Shown in pieces: positions 6,337-13,513 of a DNA stretch of 15,342 nt. The position numbers and the translations under genes are program-made. The notes under the pieces were generated by a model. That model was not told the origin of the DNA. It ran no database searches and saw only the letters and a list, made by a program, of their open reading frames with translations. Every line of letters begins with the position of its first letter. Positions within the stretch are counted from its first letter, which is position 1. Origin of the DNA: an uncultured cyanobacterium (GTDB lineage: Bacteria > Cyanobacteriota > Cyanobacteriia > Cyanobacteriales > Geitlerinemataceae); the NCBI GenBank assembly GCA_937121005.1, contig CAKZKB010000408.1, positions 1-15,342 on the forward strand. The letters run 5' to 3'.

Positions 6337-6786
6337 CTATTCGGGCAAATATTCCTCATCGAGAGTTTCGACAGTAGAAAACGGCGACAACTCGGGAAAG
6401 CGATCGATCTCTATACCGGTTTCAATGGCTGCTTTTTTTCGTGCGACTTTATAGCATTCGTCAAAAACAGTATCGAAATACGGTCGCAAACTCGGACTGT
6501 CTTGAAATGCTTGTTGGATGCGATCGCGATGTTCGTAAATAGTGGAACGCCAGCTATTCGTCCGTTTTTGAGGTTGGTATTTGTATTTAAGTAAATGCGC
6601 GAGTAGCACTTTTAGGTTACTTTTGAGCGCCTGTTTTTGGCTTTTCCCCATGTCTTCTATCTCTTCAGCCAAATTGTCAATATCGAGATCGCCTAATTGT
6701 CGGCTTCGTAACTGTTGGGCTGTGGTTTCCAGCCATAGGGAATAGTCGCGATCGTAGAGTGTGGCGCGATCGGTAGAAGTTTGCAT
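6337..6786 (-). CDS. DUF29 family protein
   Basis: A 149-residue protein of the DUF29 family, which is greatly expanded in cyanobacteria and has no known function. The family signature is plain: LYDRDYSLWLETTAQQLRSR near the N-terminus, DIDNLAEEIEDMGKSQK, then LLAHLLKYKYQPQKR, SWRSTIYEHRDRI and a tail FPELSPFSTVETLDEEYLPE. It is all-helical and probably cytoplasmic. The frame stays open upstream to 6932, but the first extra codons are a transposase scrap, and AAAGGAG about 10 nt before the ATG at 6786 supports this start. The stop lies 18 nt from the convergent cupin stop. Confidence 0.9.
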   Translation of the reverse strand: MQTSTDRATLYDRDYSLWLETTAQQLRSRQLGDLDIDNLAEEIEDMGKSQKQALKSNLKVLLAHLLKYKYQPQKRTNSWRSTIYEHRDRIQQAFQDSPSLRPYFDTVFDECYKVARKKAAIETGIEIDRFPELSPFSTVETLDEEYLPE

Positions 6787-6819
6787 CTCAATGGCGCTCC
6801 TTTCTTTCTTGTAATCTAA

Positions 6820-6909
6820 CACGCGATCGCTACACACTTGTTTCACCGATCGTCCAAAATTCTCTCCGCTATAGCCTGCATCCACCCATACCACCTGCAA
6901 TTGGGTGTC
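6820..6909 (-). pseudogene. IS5-type transposase fragment
   Basis: About 30 codons upstream of and in frame with the DUF29 gene read DTQLQVVWVDAGYSGENFGR and then SVKQVCSDRV. The VWVDAGYSG segment is typical of the region around the second catalytic Asp of IS5-family DDE transposases. No start, no first or third catalytic segment and no terminal inverted repeats are visible, and a TAA lies eight codons before the recognisable part. This is a decayed remnant, not a working element. Confidence 0.55.
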
Positions 6910-6949
6910 AACTTGCGGGCTAGGATACTGAGCTTAGTCGAAGTGCAAG

Positions 6950-6980
6950 CCCCCGTCAAGCCTATCGGCGATGACGGGGG
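6950..6980 (-). terminator. Strong hairpin downstream of gloA
   Basis: An 8-bp perfect stem (CCCCCGTC at 6950-6957, GACGGGGG at 6973-6980) with an inner GCC/GGC pairing lies 29 nt after the gloA stop. On the - strand it is followed by CTTGCACTT, so the T-tract is weak. It probably ends the gloA transcript. Confidence 0.6.
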
Positions 6981-7009
6981 GTTGTTGACGTAGGCGAGCT
7001 CGCCTTCAG

Positions 7010-7444
7010 TTAAGACGACTGTCCGGCCATGGCGGGTTGAGACCGATCTGCCCATCCTTGGCTGCCACCTTGAATCAATTCAATTTTATAGCCGTTGGGA
7101 TCTTGAATGAAAGCGATGACTGTCGAACCGTGTTTCATGGGGCCGGGTTCGCGAGTCACTGTCCCGCCGCGACTTTTGATGTCATTGCAGGTTTTGTAAA
7201 TATCATCTACTTCGATGGCGATGTGACCGTAGGCGTTGCCAAGATCGTAGCTGTCAACGCCCCAATTGTAGGTCAGTTCTAACACAGTACAATCGGCTTC
7301 GTCGCCATAGCCGACAAACGCCAGGGTAAATTCGCCCCCTGGATAGTCTTTTTGTCGCAATAGCTTCATTCCCAGCAGGTCGCAGTAAAATTTGATGGAT
7401 TCTTCGAGGTTGCCGACCCGCAACATGGTATGTAGCATTCTCAT
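7010..7444 (-). CDS. gloA: Lactoylglutathione lyase (glyoxalase I)
   Basis: A 144-residue vicinal-oxygen-chelate enzyme that isomerises the methylglyoxal-glutathione hemithioacetal to S-lactoylglutathione. The four metal ligands fall at the same positions as in the E. coli enzyme: His5 (MLHTMLRV), Glu56 (VLELTYNWG), His74 (YGHIAIEVDD) and Glu122 (YKIELIQ). A second beta-alpha-beta module begins at YGHIA, as expected. The frame is open for 20 codons further upstream, but the ATG at 7444 fits the family N-terminus and has GGAG 8 nt before it. The C-terminal tail after GGSQGWAD is short and variable. Ends 29 nt before a strong hairpin. Confidence 0.96.
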   Translation of the reverse strand: MRMLHTMLRVGNLEESIKFYCDLLGMKLLRQKDYPGGEFTLAFVGYGDEADCTVLELTYNWGVDSYDLGNAYGHIAIEVDDIYKTCNDIKSRGGTVTREPGPMKHGSTVIAFIQDPNGYKIELIQGGSQGWADRSQPAMAGQSS

Positions 7445-7496
7445 AGGAAATTCTCCGCGTTGTGCTGGCATTCGGTTTCTATTGTGCCAGAAAATT

Positions 7497-7525
7497 GCCC
7501 TCATCCCAAACTCTGGGAAGAGGGA
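7497..7525 (+). repeat. Degenerate copy of the CCCTCACCCC repeat
   Basis: The sequence GCCCTCATCCCAAACTCTGG followed by GAAGAGGGA resembles a shortened, diverged version of the repeat at 8037 and 14204. It lies about 55 nt upstream of the gloA start and could influence its leader. Confidence 0.45.
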
Positions 7526-7582
7526 CGTAAGAACGATAAAATTTTCCAGCCACCGCTAAAGCGCGATCGCTGTCTGGTGTCA

Positions 7583-7667
7583 TGCGGAACCCGGGACTCG
7601 AACCCGGAAGTCCTTATCGAACACTAGAACCTGAATCTAGCGCGTCTACCAATTCCGCCAGTTCCGC
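7583..7667 (-). tRNA. trnL: tRNA-Leu (CAG)
   Basis: An 85-nt class II tRNA. The acceptor stem pairs GCGGAAC with GTTCCGC, with discriminator A at 7583. The D arm reads TGGCGGAATTGGTAGACGC; the anticodon stem CTAGA/TCTAG closes the loop TTCAGGT, giving anticodon CAG; a long variable arm (TGTTCGATAAGGACT) and T arm CCGGGTTCGAGTCCCGG follow. The long variable arm and anticodon both indicate leucine, decoding CUG. The 3' CCA is not encoded. Confidence 0.96.
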
Positions 7668-7689
7668 GTTATTTCGTTTGCGATCTACC

Positions 7690-7718
7690 ATCGTAGCGAG
7701 GACGATCGCTTTTGTCAA
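7690..7718 (-). promoter_or_regulatory. Sigma70-type promoter of tRNA-Leu
   Basis: On the - strand, TTGACA (7718-7713) and TACGAT (7695-7690) are separated by exactly 17 nt. Transcription would start near 7683, giving a leader of about 16 nt before the mature tRNA 5' end at 7667. Confidence 0.75.
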
Positions 7719-7741
7719 CCCCTATGAGATTGAATTTTAAT

Positions 7742-7954
7742 TTAGTACGCTAAGGTTTCTAGGGTTTCGCGCAGGTAGCAGCGAATCCGAGCCTCCAGAG
7801 ACAGTTCACCGTCTGGGCGATCGCCGTAGCGCTCCAGTTGCCAGCGTTGAAAGCCAGAACTCGAAGCGATCGCCCGTTCTAAGTTCGTCCACAGACGACG
7901 ATCGGCTCCGTTAGCTTCCTTACGGGCATCGTGTGGAAATGTTGTTGCTGCCAT
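7742..7954 (-). CDS. Conserved cyanobacterial small protein
   Basis: A 70-residue protein that I recognise as a conserved cyanobacterial family without assigned function. The core LWTNLERAIASSSGFQRWQL is followed by LSLEARIRCYLRETLETLAY at the C-terminus. It is soluble and helical, with no signal or membrane segment. The frame opens 13 codons earlier (7993), but the ATG at 7954 fits family length and follows a GGGGGT purine-rich stretch. It lies just upstream of the tRNA-Leu promoter on the same strand. Confidence 0.8.
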   Translation of the reverse strand: MAATTFPHDARKEANGADRRLWTNLERAIASSSGFQRWQLERYGDRPDGELSLEARIRCYLRETLETLAY

Positions 7955-8036
7955 GAGACCCCCTTGCAACCGATAGCGGTTTCTCTGTTCCAAATTCTAA
8001 CACAGTCTAGAGTGACTTGTAACGGGAACAGTCCCA

Positions 8037-8090
8037 ATGAAATCGCCCTCACCCCAAACCCCTACCAAGGGGGATCTGGGAGAGGGGCTT
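8037..8090 (+). repeat. CCCTCACCCC...GAGAGGGG dispersed repeat, copy A
   Basis: A 54-nt GC-rich element. Its first 25 nt are identical to the start of copy B (14204), and both end in GGGAGAGGGGCTT. The interior differs (CCTACCAAGGGGGATCT). It lies in the gap between the stop of the DJ-1 fusion gene and the start of the small conserved protein. Such elements are common dispersed repeats in cyanobacteria. Confidence 0.8.
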
Positions 8091-8118
8091 CAAAGAGTCG
8101 GTTTTCCGTCGCTATAAA

Positions 8119-9207
8119 TTAGCTCGCAGGAACCGTTGTCGGTTGGGGCGGCATCACTGTTTCGCCCATCCGCGCCCGATACAGATCCGAGAGGCGAGCC
8201 TCGTGGCGCGACAGATTTTCGGCAATCTCGTCGAGAATAGCAGCCGTCGCCGGATCGGTGACGCTAGCACTCAAGCCCGAACCATCGACAATTCCCGTTT
8301 GCAGATCGCCCAAGGCGCGGCGCATAATTTCGCGATCGTCGCTCGACTGCAACCACCCTTGCAAGCGAGCAAAGGCATCGCTACCCGCCGCCTGCCAAGT
8401 GGCATCTTCACCGAAATCATTCAGGCGTTTTTCGAGCAAACCGACGTGACGTTGTTTGCTGTTGATGATTTCTTGAATCACCAGTTTCAGTTCCGGGTCG
8501 GTGGTTTTGTTGGCGTACTCTTGAAATGCTTCGCTGGTATAGCGTTCGCCGACAAAGGCAATATTGAGCGTTTTAACAATGTCGTCGCGACTCGAACCGC
8601 CCCAAGCTGCGCCCAACTTCCACCATTCGTAGGACGTATCGCCCGTATCGGGAGGAGTCGAACCTTCCACGCTCAGCCCCAAACGGGTGAGAATGGCGGT
8701 TACGAATAAGGGCAGATCTCCCGGTTGGCGCGAGGTAATTAAGTTACCATCGACAACGAGGGGTTCGTTGACGTAAGTGGCTCCAGCATTTTGCATATCT
8801 TTACGAATGCAAGAGAATCCGGTGGCTTGTTTGCCGCGCAATTGGTCGGCTTCAATCAGAACTTGAGCGCCGTGACAGACAGAAGCAACCAGTTTGCCTT
8901 GGGCTACGGCATTCATCACCAAGCGCACGGCGTTAGGATTGCGTCTGATCTTGTCGGGTGCGGCTCCCCCAGGGATAATCACCGCATCGAAGTCTTCCGA
9001 TCGCACTTCGGTGGCAGTGGCATCGGGTTTAATGGAAACTTTACCTTTTTTGCCTTTATATTCATCGTTCATGCGCGTGCCTAAAACGATGACTTCGGCT
9101 CCGGCATTTTTTAAGGCTTTGTAGGGCAGTTGAAATTCTGAATCTTCAAAATGGCTTTCAACCAGGATGGCGACTCGCGTTCGCTTAGCTCCGTTTTCGG
9201 TAGTCAT
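8119..9207 (-). CDS. DJ-1/PfpI-family protein fused to a ferritin-like domain
   Basis: A 362-residue two-domain protein. Residues about 10-180 are a DJ-1/PfpI/YhbO class I glutamine-amidotransferase-like domain: HFEDSEFQLP with Glu21, the nucleophile elbow ASVCHGAQVL with Cys111-His112, and TGFSCIRKDMQNAG. Members act as chaperone, glyoxalase III or putative deglycase on glyoxal-type damage. After a linker (STPPDTGDTSYEWW), residues about 205-350 form a four-helix ferritin-like or DUF2383-like bundle (NIAFVGERYTSEAFQEYANK, INSKQRHVGLLEKRL, AENLSRHEARLSDLY). Its metal ligands are not complete in an obvious way. The start ATG lacks a strong ribosome site. The fusion is seen in some cyanobacteria to my recollection; the role of the helical part is unknown. 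Confidence 0.88.
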   Translation of the reverse strand: MTTENGAKRTRVAILVESHFEDSEFQLPYKALKNAGAEVIVLGTRMNDEYKGKKGKVSIKPDATATEVRSEDFDAVIIPGGAAPDKIRRNPNAVRLVMNAVAQGKLVASVCHGAQVLIEADQLRGKQATGFSCIRKDMQNAGATYVNEPLVVDGNLITSRQPGDLPLFVTAILTRLGLSVEGSTPPDTGDTSYEWWKLGAAWGGSSRDDIVKTLNIAFVGERYTSEAFQEYANKTTDPELKLVIQEIINSKQRHVGLLEKRLNDFGEDATWQAAGSDAFARLQGWLQSSDDREIMRRALGDLQTGIVDGSGLSASVTDPATAAILDEIAENLSRHEARLSDLYRARMGETVMPPQPTTVPAS

Positions 9208-9481
9208 ATATGTATGTATCGAATTGCAATGTTTGCATCTTTTTTTAGGATAAGAAAATACTCGAGGGCGATCGTCTACCGAAAGAGGGAATTTTGTCTG
9301 GGACTCGGGTTAGAGATTGGGTTGCCAGTTGGGTTTTCCGAACCATCCGGCCGCGATCGCCCGGCCTGGTAGTGGGCGAACGTTCTGAAGTCCGGCCGGT
9401 TTCGGTCTCTCGAGCCATCCAATCGATCGCCAATAATGGTAAAGTAGCGAGTAGCTACACACTACACTCGTCCATCGCCCC

Positions 9482-10210
9482 GTGTTTTCTACATTCGCCA
9501 CCGATTTCCGCATCATCTTCGATCGCGACCCCGCGGCCCGCAACTGGCTAGAAGTGCTGACGTGCTATCCGGGGTTGCAGGCGATTCTCCTGCATCGCTT
9601 GGCCCACTGGCTTTACAATATTGGCATTCCCGTTATTCCTCGCTTAATTTCCCACCTCTCCCGCTTTTTTACGGGCATTGAAATCCACCCCGGCGCACAA
9701 GTGGGGAAAGGCGTATTTATCGATCACGGTATGGGAGTTGTGGTGGGCGAAACCGCGATCGTCGGCGACTACAGCCTCATCTATCAGGGCGTAACCCTGG
9801 GCGGTACGGGTAAAGAAACCGGAAAACGTCACCCTACCCTGGGCGAAAATGTCGTCGTTGGCGCGGGGGCAAAAGTGTTAGGAAACATTCAAATTGGTAA
9901 CAACGTCCGCATCGGCGCAGGCTCGGTAGTGCTGCGCGATGTTCCTTCCGATTGTACTGTGGTCGGCGTTCCGGGGCGCGTCGTCTACCGTTCTGGCGTG
10001 CGCGTCAACCCCCTCGAACACGGACAGCTACCCGACTCGGAAGCGGTAGCAATTCGCAGTCTGGTCGATCGCATCGAAAGTCTCGAGCGCGAAGTCGAAC
10101 AACTGCGAGCCAAATCCTGCGAAAATGCCGAAGTCCTCGCCTCCGTCCCTCCCAACTGTCATATTCAAGAAAAAGCCGTGCGCGAGTTCCTAGACGGATC
10201 GGGGATCTGA
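9482..10210 (+). CDS. cysE: Serine O-acetyltransferase
   Basis: A 242-residue enzyme making O-acetylserine from serine and acetyl-CoA, the first step of cysteine synthesis. An N-terminal helical part (DFRIIFDRDPAARNWLEVL) is followed by the left-handed beta-helix of hexapeptide repeats (IEIHPGAQVGKGVFIDHGMG, GETAIVGDYSLIYQGVTLGG, RIGAGSVVLRDVP). The catalytic Asp-His region (FIDHGMG) and the acetyl-CoA loop TGKETGKRHP are intact. A C-terminal extension carries a short coiled coil (SLVDRIESLEREVEQLRAK), common in cyanobacterial members. The start is GTG; the family N-terminus fits it and no clear ribosome site is seen. The gene diverges from the DJ-1 fusion gene across 274 nt. Confidence 0.95.
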   Translation: MFSTFATDFRIIFDRDPAARNWLEVLTCYPGLQAILLHRLAHWLYNIGIPVIPRLISHLSRFFTGIEIHPGAQVGKGVFIDHGMGVVVGETAIVGDYSLIYQGVTLGGTGKETGKRHPTLGENVVVGAGAKVLGNIQIGNNVRIGAGSVVLRDVPSDCTVVGVPGRVVYRSGVRVNPLEHGQLPDSEAVAIRSLVDRIESLEREVEQLRAKSCENAEVLASVPPNCHIQEKAVREFLDGSGI

Positions 10211-10260
10211 GGCATGAGGTATTAGGTTTTAGGTATTAGGGGTGAGGTTCTAGGTTTCAA

Positions 10261-10288
10261 GGATGAAGGATGAAGGATGAAGGATGAA
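10261..10288. repeat. Heptamer tandem repeat (GGATGAA)x4
   Basis: Four perfect copies of the heptamer GGATGAA, preceded by looser GGTATTAGG and GGTTCTAGG variants from about 10217. It resembles the short tandemly repeated repetitive (STRR) heptamers described from filamentous cyanobacteria. It lies between the convergent cysE and LON-domain genes. Confidence 0.9.
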
Positions 10289-10296
10289 TATTAATT

Positions 10297-10344
10297 CTCC
10301 TTGTCCCCTTGTCTCCCCCTCTCCTTGTCCCCTTGTCTCCCCCT
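10297..10344. repeat. Perfect 24-bp tandem duplication
   Basis: Two exact adjacent copies of a pyrimidine-only 24-mer (CTCCTTGTCCCCTTGTCTCC plus CCCT) occupy 10297-10320 and 10321-10344, ending next to the stop codon of the LON-domain gene. Each unit itself contains two related CTCC/TTGTCYCC segments, so the duplication is nested. On the - strand the tract is purine-only. Confidence 0.95.
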
Positions 10345-10980
10345 CTACTCAAACGTATCCTTCAACACCGTCCGGGCGGCTAAATGATTGCGAGTGGTGG
10401 TGAGAATTTCCGACTCTCGTTGCAGGCGTTCGGAGGTATCGACCATTTCTAAGAGGGCTTGCTGTTCTTCGGCGACACCGTAGAGGTTCCCCGCTACCCA
10501 GTATGACAGTTCGGTGGGCAAGGATGGCAGATCTTCGGGGAGTTCGATGTCGCGTTCCATCAGCTTACCCGACAGGCGAACCACATCGCGGAGCAACTCT
10601 TCGACTTGGGTCGAAAGTTCGCGCAAGTCGCGATCGGGAGGAACGTCTTCGATCCACTCCACGAGTCCCACGTAGTAAGGTTTTTCGCGCACGTATTCGA
10701 GGACGCGAAAGCGCTGCTGGCCCGCCGTCCAAATTTTCCAACGGCCGTCGCTGGTGCGCTGGTAGCGTAAAATCTCGGCACAACAGCCCACGTCGGCGGC
10801 TCGACCCGTTTCTGGATCCACCATTTGTACGCCGAAGCGGCGATCGCTGTTGATGATGGTGTTCATCATCATCCGGTAGCGAAACTCGAAGATGTGCAGT
10901 GGCAAGGGATGGCCGGGAAATAACACGACCTCACTTAAGGGGAATAATGGTAACTCTCGGACGGCGATGGCGGCGCTCAT
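10345..10980 (-). CDS. Stand-alone LON substrate-binding domain protein
   Basis: A 211-residue protein covering the N-terminal substrate-binding domain of Lon proteases (PUA-like, PF02190 type). The signature ELPLFPLSEVVLFPGHPLPL, then HIFEFRYRMMM, is at residues 9-39, followed by FGVQMVD and CCAEILRYQ, and a C-terminal helical part (LLEMVDTSERLQRESEIL). There is no AAA+ module and no Ser-Lys protease domain, so it cannot be a Lon protease itself. Such short proteins are widespread in cyanobacteria and are presumed adaptors or protein-binding factors. The start ATG leads directly into the conserved motif. Confidence 0.92.
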   Translation of the reverse strand: MSAAIAVRELPLFPLSEVVLFPGHPLPLHIFEFRYRMMMNTIINSDRRFGVQMVDPETGRAADVGCCAEILRYQRTSDGRWKIWTAGQQRFRVLEYVREKPYYVGLVEWIEDVPPDRDLRELSTQVEELLRDVVRLSGKLMERDIELPEDLPSLPTELSYWVAGNLYGVAEEQQALLEMVDTSERLQRESEILTTTRNHLAARTVLKDTFE

Positions 10981-11274
10981 GTTGATTTCGGCGGTGCGCG
11001 GTGCTTTCTCTTACTCTAGCGGTTTTAGAGAATTAGGCACAATACCTCGATGGTAAAGGGGCCAACTGTCGATCTCGCGTTGGCAAATACTCCGGAAGGC
11101 GATCGCGTCCCGGCTGAAAATAGCAGACAGGGAAACAAACTGCACGATCGCTGCTTCGAGTAGGGAAACGGACTCACAAACTGCTATTGTTGATGAGGCC
11201 AGACCGGATCGTATCGGCATCGGCGCATTTTACCCCATACCTTCAGCAACGCCCACTGTCTTCTAGAGAAGCTC

Positions 11275-13155
11275 ATGCCTGCATCTGACCCAGGAAAATT
11301 TCGGATACAAGCCCCCCACTCGGAGAACGCCTCTCGCGTTCGACCGAGACCCCAGCTAACCTCCCCGATCCCAAATCCTAAATTGAGTGACTCACCTCTG
11401 TTACCGCGCCTCTCGCTGTTATTCGTCCTCGCTGTCGGGGCGGCTGTCAGTGCGAGTCCCAGCGCCAGTGCCGAAACCGCCGTCAAATTCCCTAAAGCGG
11501 CGATCGCGACCCTGAAGCAAGATGCGACCGAAGTTGACAGTGGGGAAGACGACTCCGAAACCGACCCCGATACCGCGCAAGGCGACAGCGATCGCTTGCC
11601 CCAACTCCCCACCAAACCCCCCGCCGACGAATCCGATGCCGAGGAAGTCGAACCCCCGCACGGGATTGAAGTCGAACCCCCGCCGGCCGTGGAAGAAGAG
11701 GAACCCGATCCCCCCCAAGAGCGGATTTTACCCGATACCCTGCCCGACGATGACGCTCTCATCGCCCCCCTGGCCCCGCCAGAAGCGCCTTCGCCCCTGT
11801 TGCAATCCAACCCCAACCCCCTCTATTTCCCCACCCAACCGTCCCAAGTGGAAACGGACACCACCGAACCCATCACCCTAGAACAAGCTCTAGAACTGGC
11901 GCGGCGCAACAACACTGACTTACAAGAGGCCCTACTCGAACTCGAACAAGCCCATGCTACCCTCGATCGCGCTCGCGCCGCTCGCTGGCCCGACATCGAC
12001 CTGTCAGCCAGTATCACCGGAACCGACTCGGCTTCCTCAGAATTGAGCATCCGCCGCCAAGAAGCATTGGGCATTCGCCCACAGCAAGCCGCTATCCAAC
12101 CCGACACTACCAGCACCACCGTCCAAGGGCAAATCCAAATCAGTTACGATGTGTTTACCTCCGGCCAGCGCGGGGCCCAAATTGCTGTGGCCGAGCGCCA
12201 GTTGGAGTTTTTGACCCTGGACGTGGAGCGCATTGACGAAGATATTCGCCTGCAAGTCACCGAAGCTTACTACAATCTCCAAGAAACCGACGAACTGGTT
12301 CGCATTGCTGCCTCCTCTGTCGAACAAGCCGAGGAAAGCCTAAACGATGCTCGCGCTTTAGAAGAAGCTGGGGTGGGCACCCGATTTGACGTACTGCGGG
12401 CCGAGGTGCAACTGGCCAACGAACAGCAGCTACTCACCCAACGCCTCAGCGACCAACGGATTTCTCGCCGCCAACTGGCTCAAATTCTTAACCTCCACCA
12501 AAATGCCAATATCTCGGCGGCCGACGAACCGGATATTGCCGGGTTGTGGAATTTGCCCCTCGAAGAGACGATCGTCCTGGCCTACAAAAATCGTTCCGAA
12601 CTCGAACAATTCCTGATCCAGCGCGAAATTGCCCAACAACAGCGTATTATCAACCGTACTGCGGTTCTCCCTCAAGTCAGTGCTTTCGCCAACTACAACG
12701 TGCTCGAGGCCACCGATGACGAACTCGGCTTTGCTGACGGTACGACCCTCGGTTTGCAGTTCAACTGGCGGCTGTTCGATGGCTTCGAGGCCCGCGCCGC
12801 CGCTCGCGAGCAAGAGTTTGACGTGCAAATTGCCGAAACTCAGTTTAACGAACAACTCAATTTAATTCGCTTCCAAGTCGAACAATCCTATGCCAGCCTC
12901 CGGGCCAGTTTTGAGAATATCCAAACCTCGCGGCGGGCCCTGGGTTTAGCCGAAGAAAGTCTGCGTTTGGCTCGCCTGCGGTTTCTCGCGGGTGTGGGGA
13001 CGCAAACGGATGTTTTGCAAGCGGAAGACGATCTCACTGAAGCCCGAGGTAACGTTGTGCAAGCGATTCTCGACTACAACCGAGCGCTAGCGAACTTACA
13101 GCGTGCGGTGAGTAATTTACCCTTAACGGATGTTGTCGAAGGGTTGGAACCGTAG
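11275..13155 (+). CDS. TolC-family outer-membrane efflux protein
   Basis: A 626-residue TolC-type trimeric outer-membrane channel protein, the exit duct for efflux pumps and type I secretion. A hydrophobic signal core lies at 42-60 with cleavage likely near ASA-E (66/67). The next 130 residues are a Pro/Asp/Glu-rich low-complexity segment (VEPPHG, VEPPPAVEEEE, PLAPPEAPSPL). Two OEP repeats then follow: one from about 199 (EPITLEQALELARRNNTDLQ), the second from about 425, with parallel motifs GVGTRFDVLRAEVQLA and GVGTQTDVLQAEDDLTEA. Residues before the signal core make an unusually long N-region; an in-frame TTG at 11383 could give a shorter start. No pump partner gene is adjacent. Cyanobacterial relatives are Slr1270 and HgdD. 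Confidence 0.92.
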   Translation: MPASDPGKFRIQAPHSENASRVRPRPQLTSPIPNPKLSDSPLLPRLSLLFVLAVGAAVSASPSASAETAVKFPKAAIATLKQDATEVDSGEDDSETDPDTAQGDSDRLPQLPTKPPADESDAEEVEPPHGIEVEPPPAVEEEEPDPPQERILPDTLPDDDALIAPLAPPEAPSPLLQSNPNPLYFPTQPSQVETDTTEPITLEQALELARRNNTDLQEALLELEQAHATLDRARAARWPDIDLSASITGTDSASSELSIRRQEALGIRPQQAAIQPDTTSTTVQGQIQISYDVFTSGQRGAQIAVAERQLEFLTLDVERIDEDIRLQVTEAYYNLQETDELVRIAASSVEQAEESLNDARALEEAGVGTRFDVLRAEVQLANEQQLLTQRLSDQRISRRQLAQILNLHQNANISAADEPDIAGLWNLPLEETIVLAYKNRSELEQFLIQREIAQQQRIINRTAVLPQVSAFANYNVLEATDDELGFADGTTLGLQFNWRLFDGFEARAAAREQEFDVQIAETQFNEQLNLIRFQVEQSYASLRASFENIQTSRRALGLAEESLRLARLRFLAGVGTQTDVLQAEDDLTEARGNVVQAILDYNRALANLQRAVSNLPLTDVVEGLEP

Positions 13156-13175
13156 GAAGTTAGCACAGAGAAAAA

Positions 13176-13192
13176 CGGCCGGTTCCCGGCCG
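13176..13192 (+). terminator. GC hairpin after the TolC-type gene
   Basis: A perfect 7-bp stem (CGGCCGG/CCGGCCG) with a 3-nt TTC loop lies 20 nt after the stop codon. It is followed by GATCTCTCGG rather than a T-tract, so it is a weak or non-canonical intrinsic terminator, or a 3'-end stabiliser. Confidence 0.45.
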
Positions 13193-13424
13193 GATCTCTC
13201 GGAAGCTCGGACATCGATCGATGGCATTTGGCTGTTGCGACGGGTCTCTTCCTCACGAGAGAAGCCTCGATTTAGATAAAATCCGTTCATCTTTCTAAGG
13301 AGTGAAATCCTTAGAAGTCAATGGTGAGATTGTAAAGTCTTGCTCTCGAAGTTCGCACAATCTTAATCAAATATTACGCAGACTTTATGACAGTTTTATA
13401 TCTTGCATGGTGTTATTGTCCATA

Positions 13425-13495
13425 CTGAAGATGATTGGTAGAGATTTAGCCGATCGTCCCATCGCTAAAGCTACCAGTGGGAATCACATCTTCAG
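13425..13495 (+). promoter_or_regulatory. Long imperfect inverted repeat before the ComFB-like gene
   Basis: The left arm at 13425-13450 (CTGAAGATGATT then GGTAG..TTTAGC) pairs with the right arm at 13464-13495 (GCTAAAGCTACC then AATCACATCTTCAG) around a 13-nt loop. The two outer and two inner blocks are collinear, with small bulges. The structure ends 18 nt before the ATG at 13514, leaving room for a ribosome site (AGGG near 13503). It could be a structured leader or the remains of a small palindromic element. Confidence 0.55.
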
Positions 13496-13513
13496 ACAAG
13501 AATAGGGTGCAAC

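Larger units (their letters stand above)
13156..13513. other. Intergenic region with two stem-loops
   Basis: This 358-nt gap lies between the TolC-type gene and the ComFB-like gene, both on +. It begins with a GC-rich hairpin just after the first stop and ends with a long inverted repeat just before the next start. The middle (about 13260-13420) is AT-richer and probably carries the ComFB-gene promoter, though I see no convincing -35/-10 pair. A 67-codon open frame starting with GTG at 13302 overlaps the inverted repeat and does not look coding. Confidence 0.6.

Noticed and set aside
8143..8709. 188-codon + strand frame inside the DJ-1 fusion gene
   Set aside because: Antisense shadow of a gene with intact catalytic motifs.
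9440..9470. Possible NtcA site (GTA...TAC) before cysE
   Set aside because: The GTA and TAC half-sites are 9 nt apart rather than the required 8, and no matching -10 follows at the right distance.
11184..11816. 210-codon - strand frame overlapping the TolC-type gene
   Set aside because: Ser/Gly-rich translation is the shadow of the GC-rich coding strand; the + strand has a signal sequence and clear OEP repeats.
13302..13505. 67-codon GTG-started frame before the ComFB-like gene
   Set aside because: AAGGAG abuts the GTG with no usable spacing, the frame runs through the inverted repeat, and the protein resembles nothing I know.
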